Of a DNA stretch of 64,000 bases, positions 10,269-19,268 are shown one piece after another. Each line of letters opens with the position of its first letter. The stretch's first letter is position 1. The translations under genes and the position numbers were made by a program. Source of the DNA: UBA961 sp014191195 (GTDB lineage: Bacteria; Bacteroidota; Ignavibacteria; Kapaibacteriales; UBA961); the NCBI GenBank assembly GCA_964204605.1, contig OZ123195.1, positions 1,488,001 to 1,552,000 of the forward strand, given 5' to 3'. The notes under the pieces are model-generated. The model was given only the letters and a program-made list of their open reading frames with translations. It was not told the origin of the DNA and did no database searches.

Positions 10269-11308
10269 GGATGAGAATATGCAGGATTATTAATCATAGA
10301 ACTATCAGTTAGCATTAATAAAAATGCCTCTAGAGCTTGTAATTCTGTATTAGATAAATGAAGAGAATCAATGCGTTTATCTTTATTAATAAATCCTTTA
10401 CCACCATGATTATAATGTTGTAAAAGTTCAGATAAATTGCCTATTGATCCATCATGCATATAAGGTAAAGTAAGGGCAATATTCCTTAAACTAGGAGTTT
10501 TAAAAGTTCCTATATCTTGTTCCAATTTTGTTGTATAATAATGTCCTTTATCATAATAATGAGTATATAATCCAGTACTATAAAATTTATAATCTGTAAA
10601 GTTAAATCCTGAATGACAAGAAGCACATTGAGTTTTATCACTAAAAAATAATTCAATTCCCTGTTTCTCTATTGGTGTGATATTAATATTCACTCCCCTT
10701 TTATACAAATCATATCGAGAATCCCCAGAGACAATTGTCCTTGTAAAACATGCTATTGCCTTGCACACCCTTAATACATCTATAAAATCATTACCAAAAG
10801 CTTTGTAAAATAAGGCTTTATATGCATTGTTACTTTGAATCGTAGCAACTATATGAGCTTCTGAAGAATACATCTCATTTGGACTAAGTAAAGCTTCTTT
10901 TATCTGTAATTCTAATTGTTGTACTCTACCATCATAAAAAAATGAATTGTGATAAGCAGAATTAACAATTGTAGGTGAATTTCTCATCCCAGCTTCATTA
11001 GCAACTCCCCTACTGACAGATTTACCAGCATCAGAAAAAGCATATTCTTGTTTATGGCAAGAAGCACAAGACACAGAGCCATCCTTAGATAAGGTTTTAT
11101 CATAGAATAATTTTTGCCCCAAAATCACAGTTTCATGCTTAATAGGATTATCTAAAGGAAATGGGATTTCAGGAAATCCAATAGGAGAAGAATATACAAT
11201 ATCTTCACACTCAGAATCTATCGTCTGATTATCCTTACATGAAACAAATATTATGGGCAAAAAGCACAGAATAATTGATAAGTGTGTATATGAAAAAGAA
11301 AGTTTCAA
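10265..11308 (-). CDS. MauG/cytochrome c peroxidase-family dihaem lipoprotein
   Basis: This 347-residue protein begins with a lipoprotein signal (hydrophobic core ending IIFVSC, lipobox cysteine near residue 24). Two c-type haem motifs are present: CASCHKQEYAF in the first third and CASCHSGFNFTD in the second half. The order, the spacing and a 'FKTPSLRNIALTLPYMHDG' segment are typical of the dihaem peroxidase/MauG family. By family knowledge it would reduce hydrogen peroxide with electrons from c-type cytochromes, or carry out an oxidation, in the periplasm. The lipobox suggests membrane anchoring. It lies 9 bp downstream of thyX on the same strand. Which of the two activities it has cannot be read from the sequence. 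Confidence 0.9.
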   Translation of the reverse strand: MKLSFSYTHLSIILCFLPIIFVSCKDNQTIDSECEDIVYSSPIGFPEIPFPLDNPIKHETVILGQKLFYDKTLSKDGSVSCASCHKQEYAFSDAGKSVSRGVANEAGMRNSPTIVNSAYHNSFFYDGRVQQLELQIKEALLSPNEMYSSEAHIVATIQSNNAYKALFYKAFGNDFIDVLRVCKAIACFTRTIVSGDSRYDLYKRGVNINITPIEKQGIELFFSDKTQCASCHSGFNFTDYKFYSTGLYTHYYDKGHYYTTKLEQDIGTFKTPSLRNIALTLPYMHDGSIGNLSELLQHYNHGGKGFINKDKRIDSLHLSNTELQALEAFLLMLTDSSMINNPAYSHP

Positions 11309-11317
11309 TTTTTACAA

Positions 11318-12205
11318 CTATTGTTTAAAAATGGAAGACATTTTAACGATAAACTCTTCGGCTTCCCTACCTTTTAAGCCAAGTTCAGCTAATTCTTGAA
11401 TAGTTGGCATATTCGTGTGTCCAAATAATTGCTTTAACACAGTAATTTCTGGAGCTGTGATACGATGAGAATACAGGATATAATCCTCAAATGCTTCCCA
11501 AGCCAATGGAACAAAAGGCTTTACAAGTTCTGCTATTGCTTCACCAAATACTTGTATTTCATATTGAGCATGAGCATCAATTCGTAAGCGAAGAAAATGG
11601 AATAAATTATGTAAATCAATTTTCCAATACCATTCGGTATAATTAGATACAGGTAAATTAATTCTAGCGATCTCTCTAGCAATTCCTTGATCTAAATACA
11701 ATTGATAATCTGCATACGCTTTATCTTGTCCGGCTTTAAACATATCTGCAGCTTCATTAGCAATACTATCTGGCAGACGATCATCTGAACGCCCCTGTTT
11801 ATTCAATGTACTTTGTGGGCGTATATGTTCAGGACTTGGCGTATAGAATTCGTCTTTCATCTCTGAATATCTGCCACTATATTCATTTACATTTGCGGTA
11901 CGATGGCGAATCCATTGTCTGGCAACAAAAATTGGAAGCTTTACATGGAACTTAAATTCAACCATTTCAAAAGGCGTTGTATGAGCATGGCGCAATAAAT
12001 ATCGGATTAATCCTCGATCTTCATGTAACTTTTTAGTACCCGATCCATAGGAAACTCTAGCAGCTTGTACAATAGAAGCATCATCTCCCATAACATCAAT
12101 TAAGCGCACAAAACCTTTATCTAAGCAGTCAATTCTTTTGCCTAATAAGGCATCTTTATCTAATTGTTGGGTACCAATGTGGTTTTCAGACATAATATTT
12201 TCCAA
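11318..12205 (-). CDS. thyX: Flavin-dependent thymidylate synthase
   Basis: This 295-residue protein contains RHRTANVNEYSGRYS, the ThyX signature RHR-x7-S, which binds FAD and dUMP. ThyX makes dTMP from dUMP using methylene-tetrahydrofolate and NADPH, the alternative to ThyA. Downstream, 'FHFLRLRIDAHAQYEIQ' matches the conserved dUMP-binding helix. Two starts are possible: ATG 12205 (MENIMSENH) or ATG 12193 (MSENH). The second has GGAAAA a few bases upstream, so it may be the true one. Confidence 0.94.
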   Translation of the reverse strand: MENIMSENHIGTQQLDKDALLGKRIDCLDKGFVRLIDVMGDDASIVQAARVSYGSGTKKLHEDRGLIRYLLRHAHTTPFEMVEFKFHVKLPIFVARQWIRHRTANVNEYSGRYSEMKDEFYTPSPEHIRPQSTLNKQGRSDDRLPDSIANEAADMFKAGQDKAYADYQLYLDQGIAREIARINLPVSNYTEWYWKIDLHNLFHFLRLRIDAHAQYEIQVFGEAIAELVKPFVPLAWEAFEDYILYSHRITAPEITVLKQLFGHTNMPTIQELAELGLKGREAEEFIVKMSSIFKQ

Positions 12206-12375
12206 TTCTAATCATATAATATGCATAGCTAATAATAGCAAATTACAAAATAAGGCTCAAAATTAAGATTATAGAAACAGAAGTTCTCTGTTTTGATGTA
12301 ATATACTTGCTTTGAATTCCTCTTTTTTTCAATTTGCATATGAATATTGTTTTAAAGAATATGATTGGATAGTAA

Positions 12376-12822
12376 ATGAACCCGGTTTTTAAAGAATTTA
12401 AAGAATTTGTTAACAAGGGTAATGTTATAGAATTAGCTGTTGGTGTTGTTATTGGTGGAGCATTTGGGAAAATAGTAACATCACTTGTCAATGATATCAT
12501 TATGCCTCCAATCGGTGCCTTGGATAGAACAGATTTATCAGGACTTTTTATTAGTTTAAATGGCACATTTTATCAAACAATAAAACAAGCCAAAGATGCT
12601 GGTGCTCCAACACTTAATTATGGTTTATTTGTCAATTCAATATTAGACTTCATAATTGTTTCTACAAGTATTTTTTTATTAACTAGAGCATTTATTCGAT
12701 TTCAAAAAAGACAAGTTGAAGCAGAGAATGCAGATAAAATATGTCCATATTGTATCAGCAAAATCTCTATTAATGCTATACGTTGTCCACAATGCACATC
12801 AATTTTAGAAGAAACTCATTAA
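12376..12822 (+). CDS. mscL: Large-conductance mechanosensitive channel with C-terminal zinc-ribbon-like tail
   Basis: This 148-residue protein has the highly conserved N-terminus of MscL: FKEFVNKGNVIELAVGVVIGGAFGKIV (read as FKEF, then the TM1 pore helix), followed by NDIIMPPIGAL. TM2 is at about residues 85-108 (FVNSILDFIIVSTSIFLL). The channel opens under membrane tension to release solutes in osmotic downshock. Unlike the 136-residue E. coli protein, the C-terminal end has CPYC and CPQC separated by ten residues, which could bind zinc where the cytoplasmic bundle is expected. The gene starts from a weak context with no clear ribosome-binding site. Confidence 0.95.
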   Translation: MNPVFKEFKEFVNKGNVIELAVGVVIGGAFGKIVTSLVNDIIMPPIGALDRTDLSGLFISLNGTFYQTIKQAKDAGAPTLNYGLFVNSILDFIIVSTSIFLLTRAFIRFQKRQVEAENADKICPYCISKISINAIRCPQCTSILEETH

Positions 12823-12858
12823 TTCTTTCTGCATCAGACTTTTACTAATCAAGTACTT

Positions 12859-14949
12859 ATGACTTTTTTAAATCCTTTTGTTCTCTTTGGTTTGGCTGCT
12901 GCAGCAATTCCTATACTTTTGCATTTATTAAATCTTAGAAAACTAAAAACTGTTGAATTTAGTACTTTAAGATTTCTAAAAGAGCTTCAAAAAACAAGTA
13001 TAAGAAAGTTAAAGACACAACAAATTATCTTACTCATACTTCGTACACTCATTGTCATATTTAGTGTCCTAGCCTTTTCTCGTCCTACAGTTAAAAGTAC
13101 ATTACCTTCAATTGGTACTCATGCAAAATCCAGTATTATCATTGTTTTAGATAATTCATTAAGCATGGATATTACAGATGAAGATGGCAATAGATTTACT
13201 AAAGCCAAAAAATTGACTTCTGAAATTCTAGGTGCATTAGAAGAAGGTGATGAGATGGCTTTTATTCCTTTATCTTCTTTAATTAGAAATCGTAAAAGAT
13301 CTTTTAGTAGGAATTTTGCTTGGTTAAAAGAAGAAATCGACCAGTGCTCTGTTAATCCAGCTACTGTTTCTTTAAATGATGGTTTAAGAGCAGCACAAGG
13401 GCTATTAGATGCATCGTTACATGTCAATAAAGAAATTTATATTCTTACTGATTTACAGCAACAAGAAATTCACTCTTTAGAACTTGATTCTATCAAATTA
13501 TTTGATGATAAAACTTCCGTTTTTTTATTACCATCTTCGGAATCAAACAATAGTATTGATCAAAATATATCAATAGATACTGCTATTTTTATTTCACGAG
13601 TGTATGCAAAAGATAAACCTGTTGAACTGCAAACAAAGCTTTATAATTCTTCTGCCAGTGATGCCAAAGGGATTATTGTTAGTGTTTTGTTCAATGGTGA
13701 AAGGGTAGCCCAAAGAACAGTAGACATTGGTGCTGGATCAAATGTAAATATTTCACTTCAGGGCATTCCGCATACCACCGGATTAATCAAAGGTGAAATT
13801 CAAATAGAAAACGATGTCTTGGAAAGTGACAATCATAGATATTTTTCATTTATTATATCCTCAGCACCTAAGGTAGCTTTGATTGGTAATCAATTAGAGA
13901 CAGATTTTATATCAATATCTATTGCACCTCATGCAAGCTTATTGAAGAGTTATTCTGCCAATCAATCTGCATCCGTTCATTTTGAAGATTTTGATCTATT
14001 GATTCTTGCTACAACACTATCGCAAACCGAGATGCAAAGAATAGATGCATATATCCAAAATGGTGGCTCTGTATTGTTTTTTCCATCTTCAACAGAATCA
14101 ATCGCAGTTCAACAACAATTCTTTTCGGGGATGGGTTTAGGGCCTATAATATTTCAAGAGTTTTCCGAGTCAAATCCAGGAATTTGTATTAGTGCAGATA
14201 GACAACATCCAATATTACAAGGGGTTTTTAAAGGATTTAACTCGGAAAGTGGGCTAGGTGATTCTCCTAAAATCATTAAGGCATTATGTTCTCAGGCAGG
14301 ACAATCAATAATATCAATGCAAGGTGGCAGTTTTTTAAATGAAATGAGAAGAGGCGATGGTAAAGCAATGTATTGTGCAGTACCACCAAGCCCAGCATGG
14401 AGTTCTTTTCCATTTACAGGTTTAATGCCTACTATTATCTATAGATCTGCTCAGTATTTATCTGCAAAAGAAGTATTTACATTAGAAAAAACTGCCGGAC
14501 AAGAAGCAATCATAGTTATACCAACTAAAAGTTCAGCAAGTTCGATTTTTACTATTAAAGATCCCAATGGATTTGAATCTGATATGCAAGCAGCTGATTT
14601 ACCCGGAGGGATGAGTTTACAATTTGGGAAACCAGAAATGACTGGAGTTTATGGTGTTTTTTCTAAAGATAAGAATCCAATAACTTCATTAATTGTAAAT
14701 CAATCTTCTAAGGAAGGGCATCTTATCTACAAAAATCTACAAGAAAGCATGTCCGCTTTAAAGAAAAGACTTAATCATCCAGAATCACTTCTTGTGCTTA
14801 ATAAGAATGAGTCGATAGCAAATTCTGTTGCTAAAGCTAGAATTGGCACAGAACTCTGGCGTTTCTTTATACTTTTAGCTTTGCTTTGCGCAATTACTGA
14901 AATGATAGTTGCAAAGCTAGCTGGAAGAAAAGCTTCTCCAGTAATCTAA
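12859..14949 (+). CDS. BatA-like VWA membrane protein
   Basis: This 696-residue protein begins NPFVLFGLAAAAIPILLHLLNLRK, the N-terminal BatA domain with two closely spaced membrane helices (about residues 5-23 and 55-77). A VWA domain follows, with a MIDAS DNSLSMD at about residues 96-102, then Ig-like strands and a glutamine-amidotransferase-like alpha/beta region ('IDAYIQNGGSVLFFPS'). A last TM helix lies near residue 670 (LWRFFILLALLCAITEMIVAKLAG). Families of this shape are widespread in Bacteroidota, often next to MoxR ATPases. Their exact function is not settled; roles in envelope stress or chaperoning are proposed. A PAP2 gene follows 39 bp downstream. A second protein of this kind is encoded at 57754-59937. 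Confidence 0.8.
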   Translation: MTFLNPFVLFGLAAAAIPILLHLLNLRKLKTVEFSTLRFLKELQKTSIRKLKTQQIILLILRTLIVIFSVLAFSRPTVKSTLPSIGTHAKSSIIIVLDNSLSMDITDEDGNRFTKAKKLTSEILGALEEGDEMAFIPLSSLIRNRKRSFSRNFAWLKEEIDQCSVNPATVSLNDGLRAAQGLLDASLHVNKEIYILTDLQQQEIHSLELDSIKLFDDKTSVFLLPSSESNNSIDQNISIDTAIFISRVYAKDKPVELQTKLYNSSASDAKGIIVSVLFNGERVAQRTVDIGAGSNVNISLQGIPHTTGLIKGEIQIENDVLESDNHRYFSFIISSAPKVALIGNQLETDFISISIAPHASLLKSYSANQSASVHFEDFDLLILATTLSQTEMQRIDAYIQNGGSVLFFPSSTESIAVQQQFFSGMGLGPIIFQEFSESNPGICISADRQHPILQGVFKGFNSESGLGDSPKIIKALCSQAGQSIISMQGGSFLNEMRRGDGKAMYCAVPPSPAWSSFPFTGLMPTIIYRSAQYLSAKEVFTLEKTAGQEAIIVIPTKSSASSIFTIKDPNGFESDMQAADLPGGMSLQFGKPEMTGVYGVFSKDKNPITSLIVNQSSKEGHLIYKNLQESMSALKKRLNHPESLLVLNKNESIANSVAKARIGTELWRFFILLALLCAITEMIVAKLAGRKASPVI

Positions 14950-14988
14950 TATGTAACAGTCTTATTTTTTACATAATGAGTAAGCTCA

Positions 14989-15549
14989 ATGTTAGATTTT
15001 ATGATGTCGATTGATAAAATTCTTTTTCATTTTATTAATTCATATGCAATAAGTGGCCCAGCAGATATATTTTTTTCTTTTATCACTGAATCAAAAAATA
15101 TCTGGCCTTTTTATGGTGTTTTATTATCAATGTTACTTGTTAAATTTGGCACAAAAGGCCGGATAGCATGTCTGTTTTTAGTACTTACAGTATTTAGTGC
15201 CGATCTATTATCTACCCATATTATAAAACCTTTTATAGGAAGAGAAAGACCCTGCAGAGCTCTTTCTGAAACTAGAAAGCTAATCCCTTGTGGTCCTGGC
15301 CAATCATTCCCTTCTACTCATGCCATCAATAATGCATGTATTGCAATATTATTAAGCTTATTATTTCCCTTTATGAGAGTACCCCTATGTATAATAGCTT
15401 TTTTAATAGGATATTCTCGCATTTATGTAGGTGTTCATTATCCTCTTGATGTATTTGGTGGTTTTATCATTGGAAGCCTTGCCGGAATTTCTGCTTTTTT
15501 CTTGGTAAAAAAAACAGAAGCATTTATTGCAAAAAAAAGCATCTACTAA
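14989..15549 (+). CDS. PAP2-family membrane phosphatase
   Basis: This 186-residue protein has all three PAP2 motifs in order: KPFIGRERPC (K-x6-RP), PSTHA (the PSGH motif, with Thr for Gly) and SRIYVGVHYPLDVFGG (SR-x5-H-x3-D). Four to five membrane helices surround them. Family members remove phosphate from phosphatidic acid, phosphatidylglycerophosphate or undecaprenyl pyrophosphate; the substrate cannot be read here. A hairpin terminator follows directly after the stop. Confidence 0.88.
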   Translation: MLDFMMSIDKILFHFINSYAISGPADIFFSFITESKNIWPFYGVLLSMLLVKFGTKGRIACLFLVLTVFSADLLSTHIIKPFIGRERPCRALSETRKLIPCGPGQSFPSTHAINNACIAILLSLLFPFMRVPLCIIAFLIGYSRIYVGVHYPLDVFGGFIIGSLAGISAFFLVKKTEAFIAKKSIY

Positions 15550-15554
15550 CGGTA

Positions 15555-15582
15555 TTGTATTACCAATTGATAATACAATTTT
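15555..15582 (+). terminator. Hairpin terminator after PAP2 gene
   Basis: TTGTATTA and TAATACAA form a perfect 8 bp stem around an 8-base loop, followed by TTTT. It lies 6 bp after the PAP2 stop codon. The stem is AT-only apart from two pairs, so it is of moderate strength. Confidence 0.5.
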
Positions 15583-15640
15583 AACGAAAATATCAAATAA
15601 TTTGTAAAACCCTGTATAATCAAACCAGAACAAAGTGTGT

Positions 15641-15674
15641 AAACCGGTTTGTATAGTATACTATAATAAAGGAG
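15641..15674 (+). promoter_or_regulatory. Paired palindromes and Shine-Dalgarno upstream of TonB receptor
   Basis: AAACCGGTTT (15641-15650) is a perfect 10-base palindrome of the kind bound by LacI-type regulators. TATAGTATACTATA (15652-15665) is a perfect 14-base palindrome one base further on. AAAGGAG (15668-15674) precedes the ATG at 15679 with normal spacing, an unusually good ribosome-binding site for this window. Together they suggest a regulated, well-translated receptor gene. The operator reading is inference. Confidence 0.45.
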
Positions 15675-15678
15675 TTTT

Positions 15679-18600
15679 ATGAGAAAGCAGGTACTGTCAT
15701 TATGTATAGCAATATTGTTTGGTGCAATGTGCTCTGTATTGTTTAGCCCAATAACACCCTTACACGCTCAAGGTGTTACAAGTGGTGCAATAAGTGGAAG
15801 TGTAAAGTTTTCTGGAGGATCGATCTCTGGAATAAATATTATAGCTATTCACGAGCCAACTGGAACTCAGTATAAAACTGGCACAAAATCAAATGGTGAA
15901 TTTTTGATTTCTAATGTCCGTGTTGGTGGTCCATATACAGTTAAAGCTAGTGCAGTTTCTGCAAATGCCTCTGTAGCTAATCAAACAGTAAAATTAGGAC
16001 AAAACCTACGTATTGTTATTGCATTAAATGAAAAAGTTACACAAGCTAATGCCATAACTGTTATTGCTGATAAAAATAATGTAGATGTTTCTAAAACAGG
16101 TGCACAAACTAATATTGGCAAAGAACAGTTGAATAATTTCCCTACAATTAGTCGTTCTTTTCAAGATTTTGCAAAATTTTCACCTCAAGTAGTTACTACT
16201 GGAAGTTCTATATCTGTAGCAGGAAAAAATAATCGCTATAATAATATTCAAATTGATGGTTCTAATTATACAGATTTATTTGGTTTAGGTTCTTCTGGGA
16301 CACCTGGTGGACAAGCCAGTACCAATCCTGTGTCATTAGATGCTATCGAAGAATTCCAAGTATTGGTTGCTCCATTTGATGTTCGCCAAGGAAGATTTAC
16401 CGGTGGTGGAATTAATGCTATCACTCGTTCAGGTACTAATTCTTTTTCAGGATCTGTCTACCATTTTCAGCGAAATGAAGCCTTAATAGATTCTTTAATC
16501 TATACAAGAAATGTATTGTCCTCAAAAGGGACATTAGATTCTTCAATCAGAACTGCTACTGGTTTTCCTAACTTTAATGAAAGACAAACTGGTTTCCGAA
16601 TTGGTGGGCCAATCATTAAGGATAAATTATTCTTTTTTGTTAATGCAGAAAATACTGAAAGAAGACAACCAATTGAAAACATTGCTTTAACTCAAAGTGC
16701 ATATGCAAAGCAATTAGATTCAGTTGCAACTTTGGTAAAAGATGTGTTAACAAATACATATGGTTATAATCCTGGTGTTTTAAAAGGTTTTGAAGTTGTT
16801 CGCCCAAGTACTAAGCTGTTTGCACGTTTAGACTGGAATATTGATGAAAGTAATAGCTTAACCTTAAGAAATAATTATATAAGTGCTTATGATGATAATT
16901 ATAGCACCACATTAACAAGTCTTCGTTTTAGCGATAGAAATTATCGATTCAATAATAATCAGAACTCTACAGTATTGGAATTAAATTCCTCACTTGGAAA
17001 TTCTATGAACAATGAATTGATAGTTGGTTATACTCGTATTCGTGATTTTAGAGAAGTTACTGGTAATCCTTTCCCAGCAGTTACAATTCGTGATGCAAGT
17101 TTTCCTGGTTCTACTATCCAATTTGGCTCTGAAGAGTTTTCTATTCTTAATAAGTTAGACCAAGATGTTATAGAGTTTACAGATAACTTTACTTTTTCTC
17201 CTGCAGATAATCATGTAGTTACCATTGGTACTCAAAATGAGATTTTTTCATTCAAAAATCTTTTTATTCGTGATGCTTATGGTACTTATGCATTTAATAC
17301 ATATGCAGATTTTGCAGCTGGCCGCGCAGCAACTGCAAGCATGTCATTCACAAGAAATGATTACAAAACAGCAGATAATCCAAATTGGGCTGCATCTTTC
17401 ACAGCTATGCAATTAGGTGGATATATTCAGGATGAAATAACAGTTAGCGAAGGTTTAAAAGTAAATGTTGGTATACGTGTTGATGTACCGGTTTTCCCAG
17501 ATGCGCCTTCTTCTAATATTAATGCTGATACATCTTTCACAAGAACTGCTACTGTAAGTTCTACTGGTGCTGTTACTTATGCAGCAACAACAAATCGTTT
17601 AGGCTTAAAAACAAATGAAATGCCAGGATCTGCATTATTATTCTCACCAAGAATTGGATTTAATTGGGATGTGAATAATGATCAATCACTCATCCTTCGT
17701 GGTGGTGCAGGTATATTTACAGGTCGTGTTCCTTTTGTGTGGATTTCCAATCATTATGGAAATACAGGTAAAGAAATAGCTCGTTTATCTTTAACAGCAA
17801 AAGATTCTGTGAAATTTAATCCAACAATTGCAGATAGCCTTTCTTCAAATTTAACTGATCCTACAAAAGCTGCTGCAGTAACAGAATTGAATTTAACTGG
17901 CAATGAATTTAAAATGCCTCAAACTTTCAGAGCTAATCTAGGTATTGATTATAAATTACCTGGTGATATTAATTTGACATTGGATGGTATGTATTCAATG
18001 AATCTAAATGAAATAGCTTATACAGATTTAAATCTTGGTGAAAGAAGAGACACAACACAATTAGGTTCTAGATTACCTGGTGGCAGAGGTGTATATGGTG
18101 GTTATGCTGGAAGAAACACAAATCCACGATTCTTAGATGGTAGATCTAAGTTTACTAATATCATTTTATTGAGCAATACAGATATGGGATATTCCTATAA
18201 TGTGTCAGCTCAACTGCAAAAGTCTTGGTCTTTTGGTTTAGATGCTATGATTGCCTATACAAACTCAGCATCGTATGATATTAACTCTGGTTTATCTTCA
18301 CAAGCAGTTTCACAATGGCGTTTTAATTATGTTCAGGATAATCCAAATACTCCTACATTATCACGCTCTTATTTTGATATTCCACATCGTATGATTGGGT
18401 CTTTAGCATATAAAATCGAAGTAATGCCAGAACTTACATTTAAGGCCTCTGTATTCTATGAAGGACGCTCTGGTCAGCCATTTTCATATGTATATGATGG
18501 CGACTTAAATGCAGATGGACAAACCTCTAATGACTTAATTTATGTTCCTAAAGATATCAATGATATCAATCTTGTATCTGTTTCTGGTTCTGGAGCAAAT

Positions 18601-19026
18601 ATCAAGATCGCTAGATCAGATGCCGCTTATACAGCTTTAGATCGTTATATTTCTAGTGATGAAGCTTTAAATGCTGCACGTGGTACCATTATGGAACGTA
18701 ATGCTGCTCGCGAGCCTTGGAATAATCGTATCGATTTCCGTTTGGCAGCAGATATTCGCAATCCATTTGCAGATGGACATAATCTAGAAGTAACACTAGA
18801 TATTATCAATTTAGGCTCAAGTCCATTTAAAATTGTACCAAATCAAAGCGATGCACTTGTTCGTTTTGAAGGTTTAGCAGCAGCTGGAAATACTGCTGGA
18901 CTTAATGGTACTGCTTTACCAGTTGGCGCCCCAATGTTTAGCTTTAGAGATAAAGAAAATCCATATCAATACAGTGATTTGTTGTCTCGTATGCAAATGC
19001 AATTTGGTGTTCGTTATTCTTTCTAA
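15679..19026 (+). CDS. Oar-like TonB-dependent outer-membrane receptor
   Basis: This 1115-residue protein has a signal peptide ending LHAQ. A carboxypeptidase-regulatory-like beta-sandwich follows (about residues 33-120: GAISGSVKFSGG ... IVIALNEK). Next is a TonB plug domain (NKEQLNNFPTISRSFQDFAKFSP ... NNIQIDGSNYTDLFG) and a long C-terminal beta-barrel that ends in aromatic residues (FGVRYSF), as barrel proteins do. The order matches Oar-type receptors common in Bacteroidota and Acidobacteria. No SusD partner is next to it, so the substrate is unknown. A strong ribosome-binding site and two palindromes lie upstream. The stop is followed after three bases by the first copy of a tail repeat that belongs to the FISUMP cassette. 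Confidence 0.88.
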   Translation: MRKQVLSLCIAILFGAMCSVLFSPITPLHAQGVTSGAISGSVKFSGGSISGINIIAIHEPTGTQYKTGTKSNGEFLISNVRVGGPYTVKASAVSANASVANQTVKLGQNLRIVIALNEKVTQANAITVIADKNNVDVSKTGAQTNIGKEQLNNFPTISRSFQDFAKFSPQVVTTGSSISVAGKNNRYNNIQIDGSNYTDLFGLGSSGTPGGQASTNPVSLDAIEEFQVLVAPFDVRQGRFTGGGINAITRSGTNSFSGSVYHFQRNEALIDSLIYTRNVLSSKGTLDSSIRTATGFPNFNERQTGFRIGGPIIKDKLFFFVNAENTERRQPIENIALTQSAYAKQLDSVATLVKDVLTNTYGYNPGVLKGFEVVRPSTKLFARLDWNIDESNSLTLRNNYISAYDDNYSTTLTSLRFSDRNYRFNNNQNSTVLELNSSLGNSMNNELIVGYTRIRDFREVTGNPFPAVTIRDASFPGSTIQFGSEEFSILNKLDQDVIEFTDNFTFSPADNHVVTIGTQNEIFSFKNLFIRDAYGTYAFNTYADFAAGRAATASMSFTRNDYKTADNPNWAASFTAMQLGGYIQDEITVSEGLKVNVGIRVDVPVFPDAPSSNINADTSFTRTATVSSTGAVTYAATTNRLGLKTNEMPGSALLFSPRIGFNWDVNNDQSLILRGGAGIFTGRVPFVWISNHYGNTGKEIARLSLTAKDSVKFNPTIADSLSSNLTDPTKAAAVTELNLTGNEFKMPQTFRANLGIDYKLPGDINLTLDGMYSMNLNEIAYTDLNLGERRDTTQLGSRLPGGRGVYGGYAGRNTNPRFLDGRSKFTNIILLSNTDMGYSYNVSAQLQKSWSFGLDAMIAYTNSASYDINSGLSSQAVSQWRFNYVQDNPNTPTLSRSYFDIPHRMIGSLAYKIEVMPELTFKASVFYEGRSGQPFSYVYDGDLNADGQTSNDLIYVPKDINDINLVSVSGSGANIKIARSDAAYTALDRYISSDEALNAARGTIMERNAAREPWNNRIDFRLAADIRNPFADGHNLEVTLDIINLGSSPFKIVPNQSDALVRFEGLAAAGNTAGLNGTALPVGAPMFSFRDKENPYQYSDLLSRMQMQFGVRYSF

Positions 19027-19029
19027 GAA

Positions 19030-19128
19030 ATGGCATAGTTTTATTACCGCGAAGCGGTCGTTTTTTTATAAAAGCGATATGACAATAGCAGAAAAAGTAA
19101 GCCATAGTGCAAACAGAGCTCTGTTTAC
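19030..19128 (+). repeat. DGR-type tail repeat, copy 1
   Basis: This ~99 bp sequence is repeated with few differences at 20387-20487. Both copies begin ATGGCATAGTTTTATTACCG, contain the stem ACCGC/GCGGT (here 19046-19058, loop GAA) followed by a T-rich run, and then carry the start of a small ORF (MTIAEKVSHSAN). This copy starts three bases after the stop of the TonB receptor gene. It lacks the left arm of the large hairpin seen before copy 2. The hairpin plus T-run could also work as a terminator for the receptor gene. Confidence 0.8.
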
Positions 19129-19147
19129 GCTATGGCTTACTTTATAA
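19079..19147 (+). pseudogene. Truncated small ORF in tail repeat copy 1
   Basis: The ATG at 19079 opens a 22-codon frame reading MTIAEKVSHSANRALFTLWL and ending TL-stop. The first 18 residues match the small ORF in copy 2 except for Arg in place of Ser at position 13. The reading then diverges because the DNA folds back into a palindrome. From memory, a small protein starting this way and continuing '..LYKEGLFYKCYNEDAM..' is found near diversity-generating retroelements of Bacteroidota; I could not check this. Here it is too short to be that protein and is most likely a remnant. Confidence 0.45.
19094..19143 (+). terminator. 50-base near-perfect palindrome downstream of TonB receptor
   Basis: The two 25-base arms meet at GAG|CTC (19116-19121). 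They pair throughout except for one G-T wobble and one C-A mismatch. The core reads AGTGCAAACAG ... CTGTTTACGCT and the ends AAGTAAGCC ... GGCTTACTT. It could end transcription or form a cruciform. Copy 2 of the repeat keeps only the inner 11 bp of this stem. Confidence 0.5.
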
Positions 19148-19268
19148 GTGTTACAATGAGTTCGTGATTAATGCTTCATGTTTGGCCTCTGCAACATACT
19201 CTGTTCATGTGGTAAACCAAGAAAATAAAAAGATTCAAATATTTATATTCATTAATAACTAGGAAACA

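Noticed and set aside
12243..12566. Minus-strand 107-codon frame across the mscL start
   Set aside because: It is antisense to the conserved mscL N-terminus, and its sequence shows only the mirrored codon bias of mscL.
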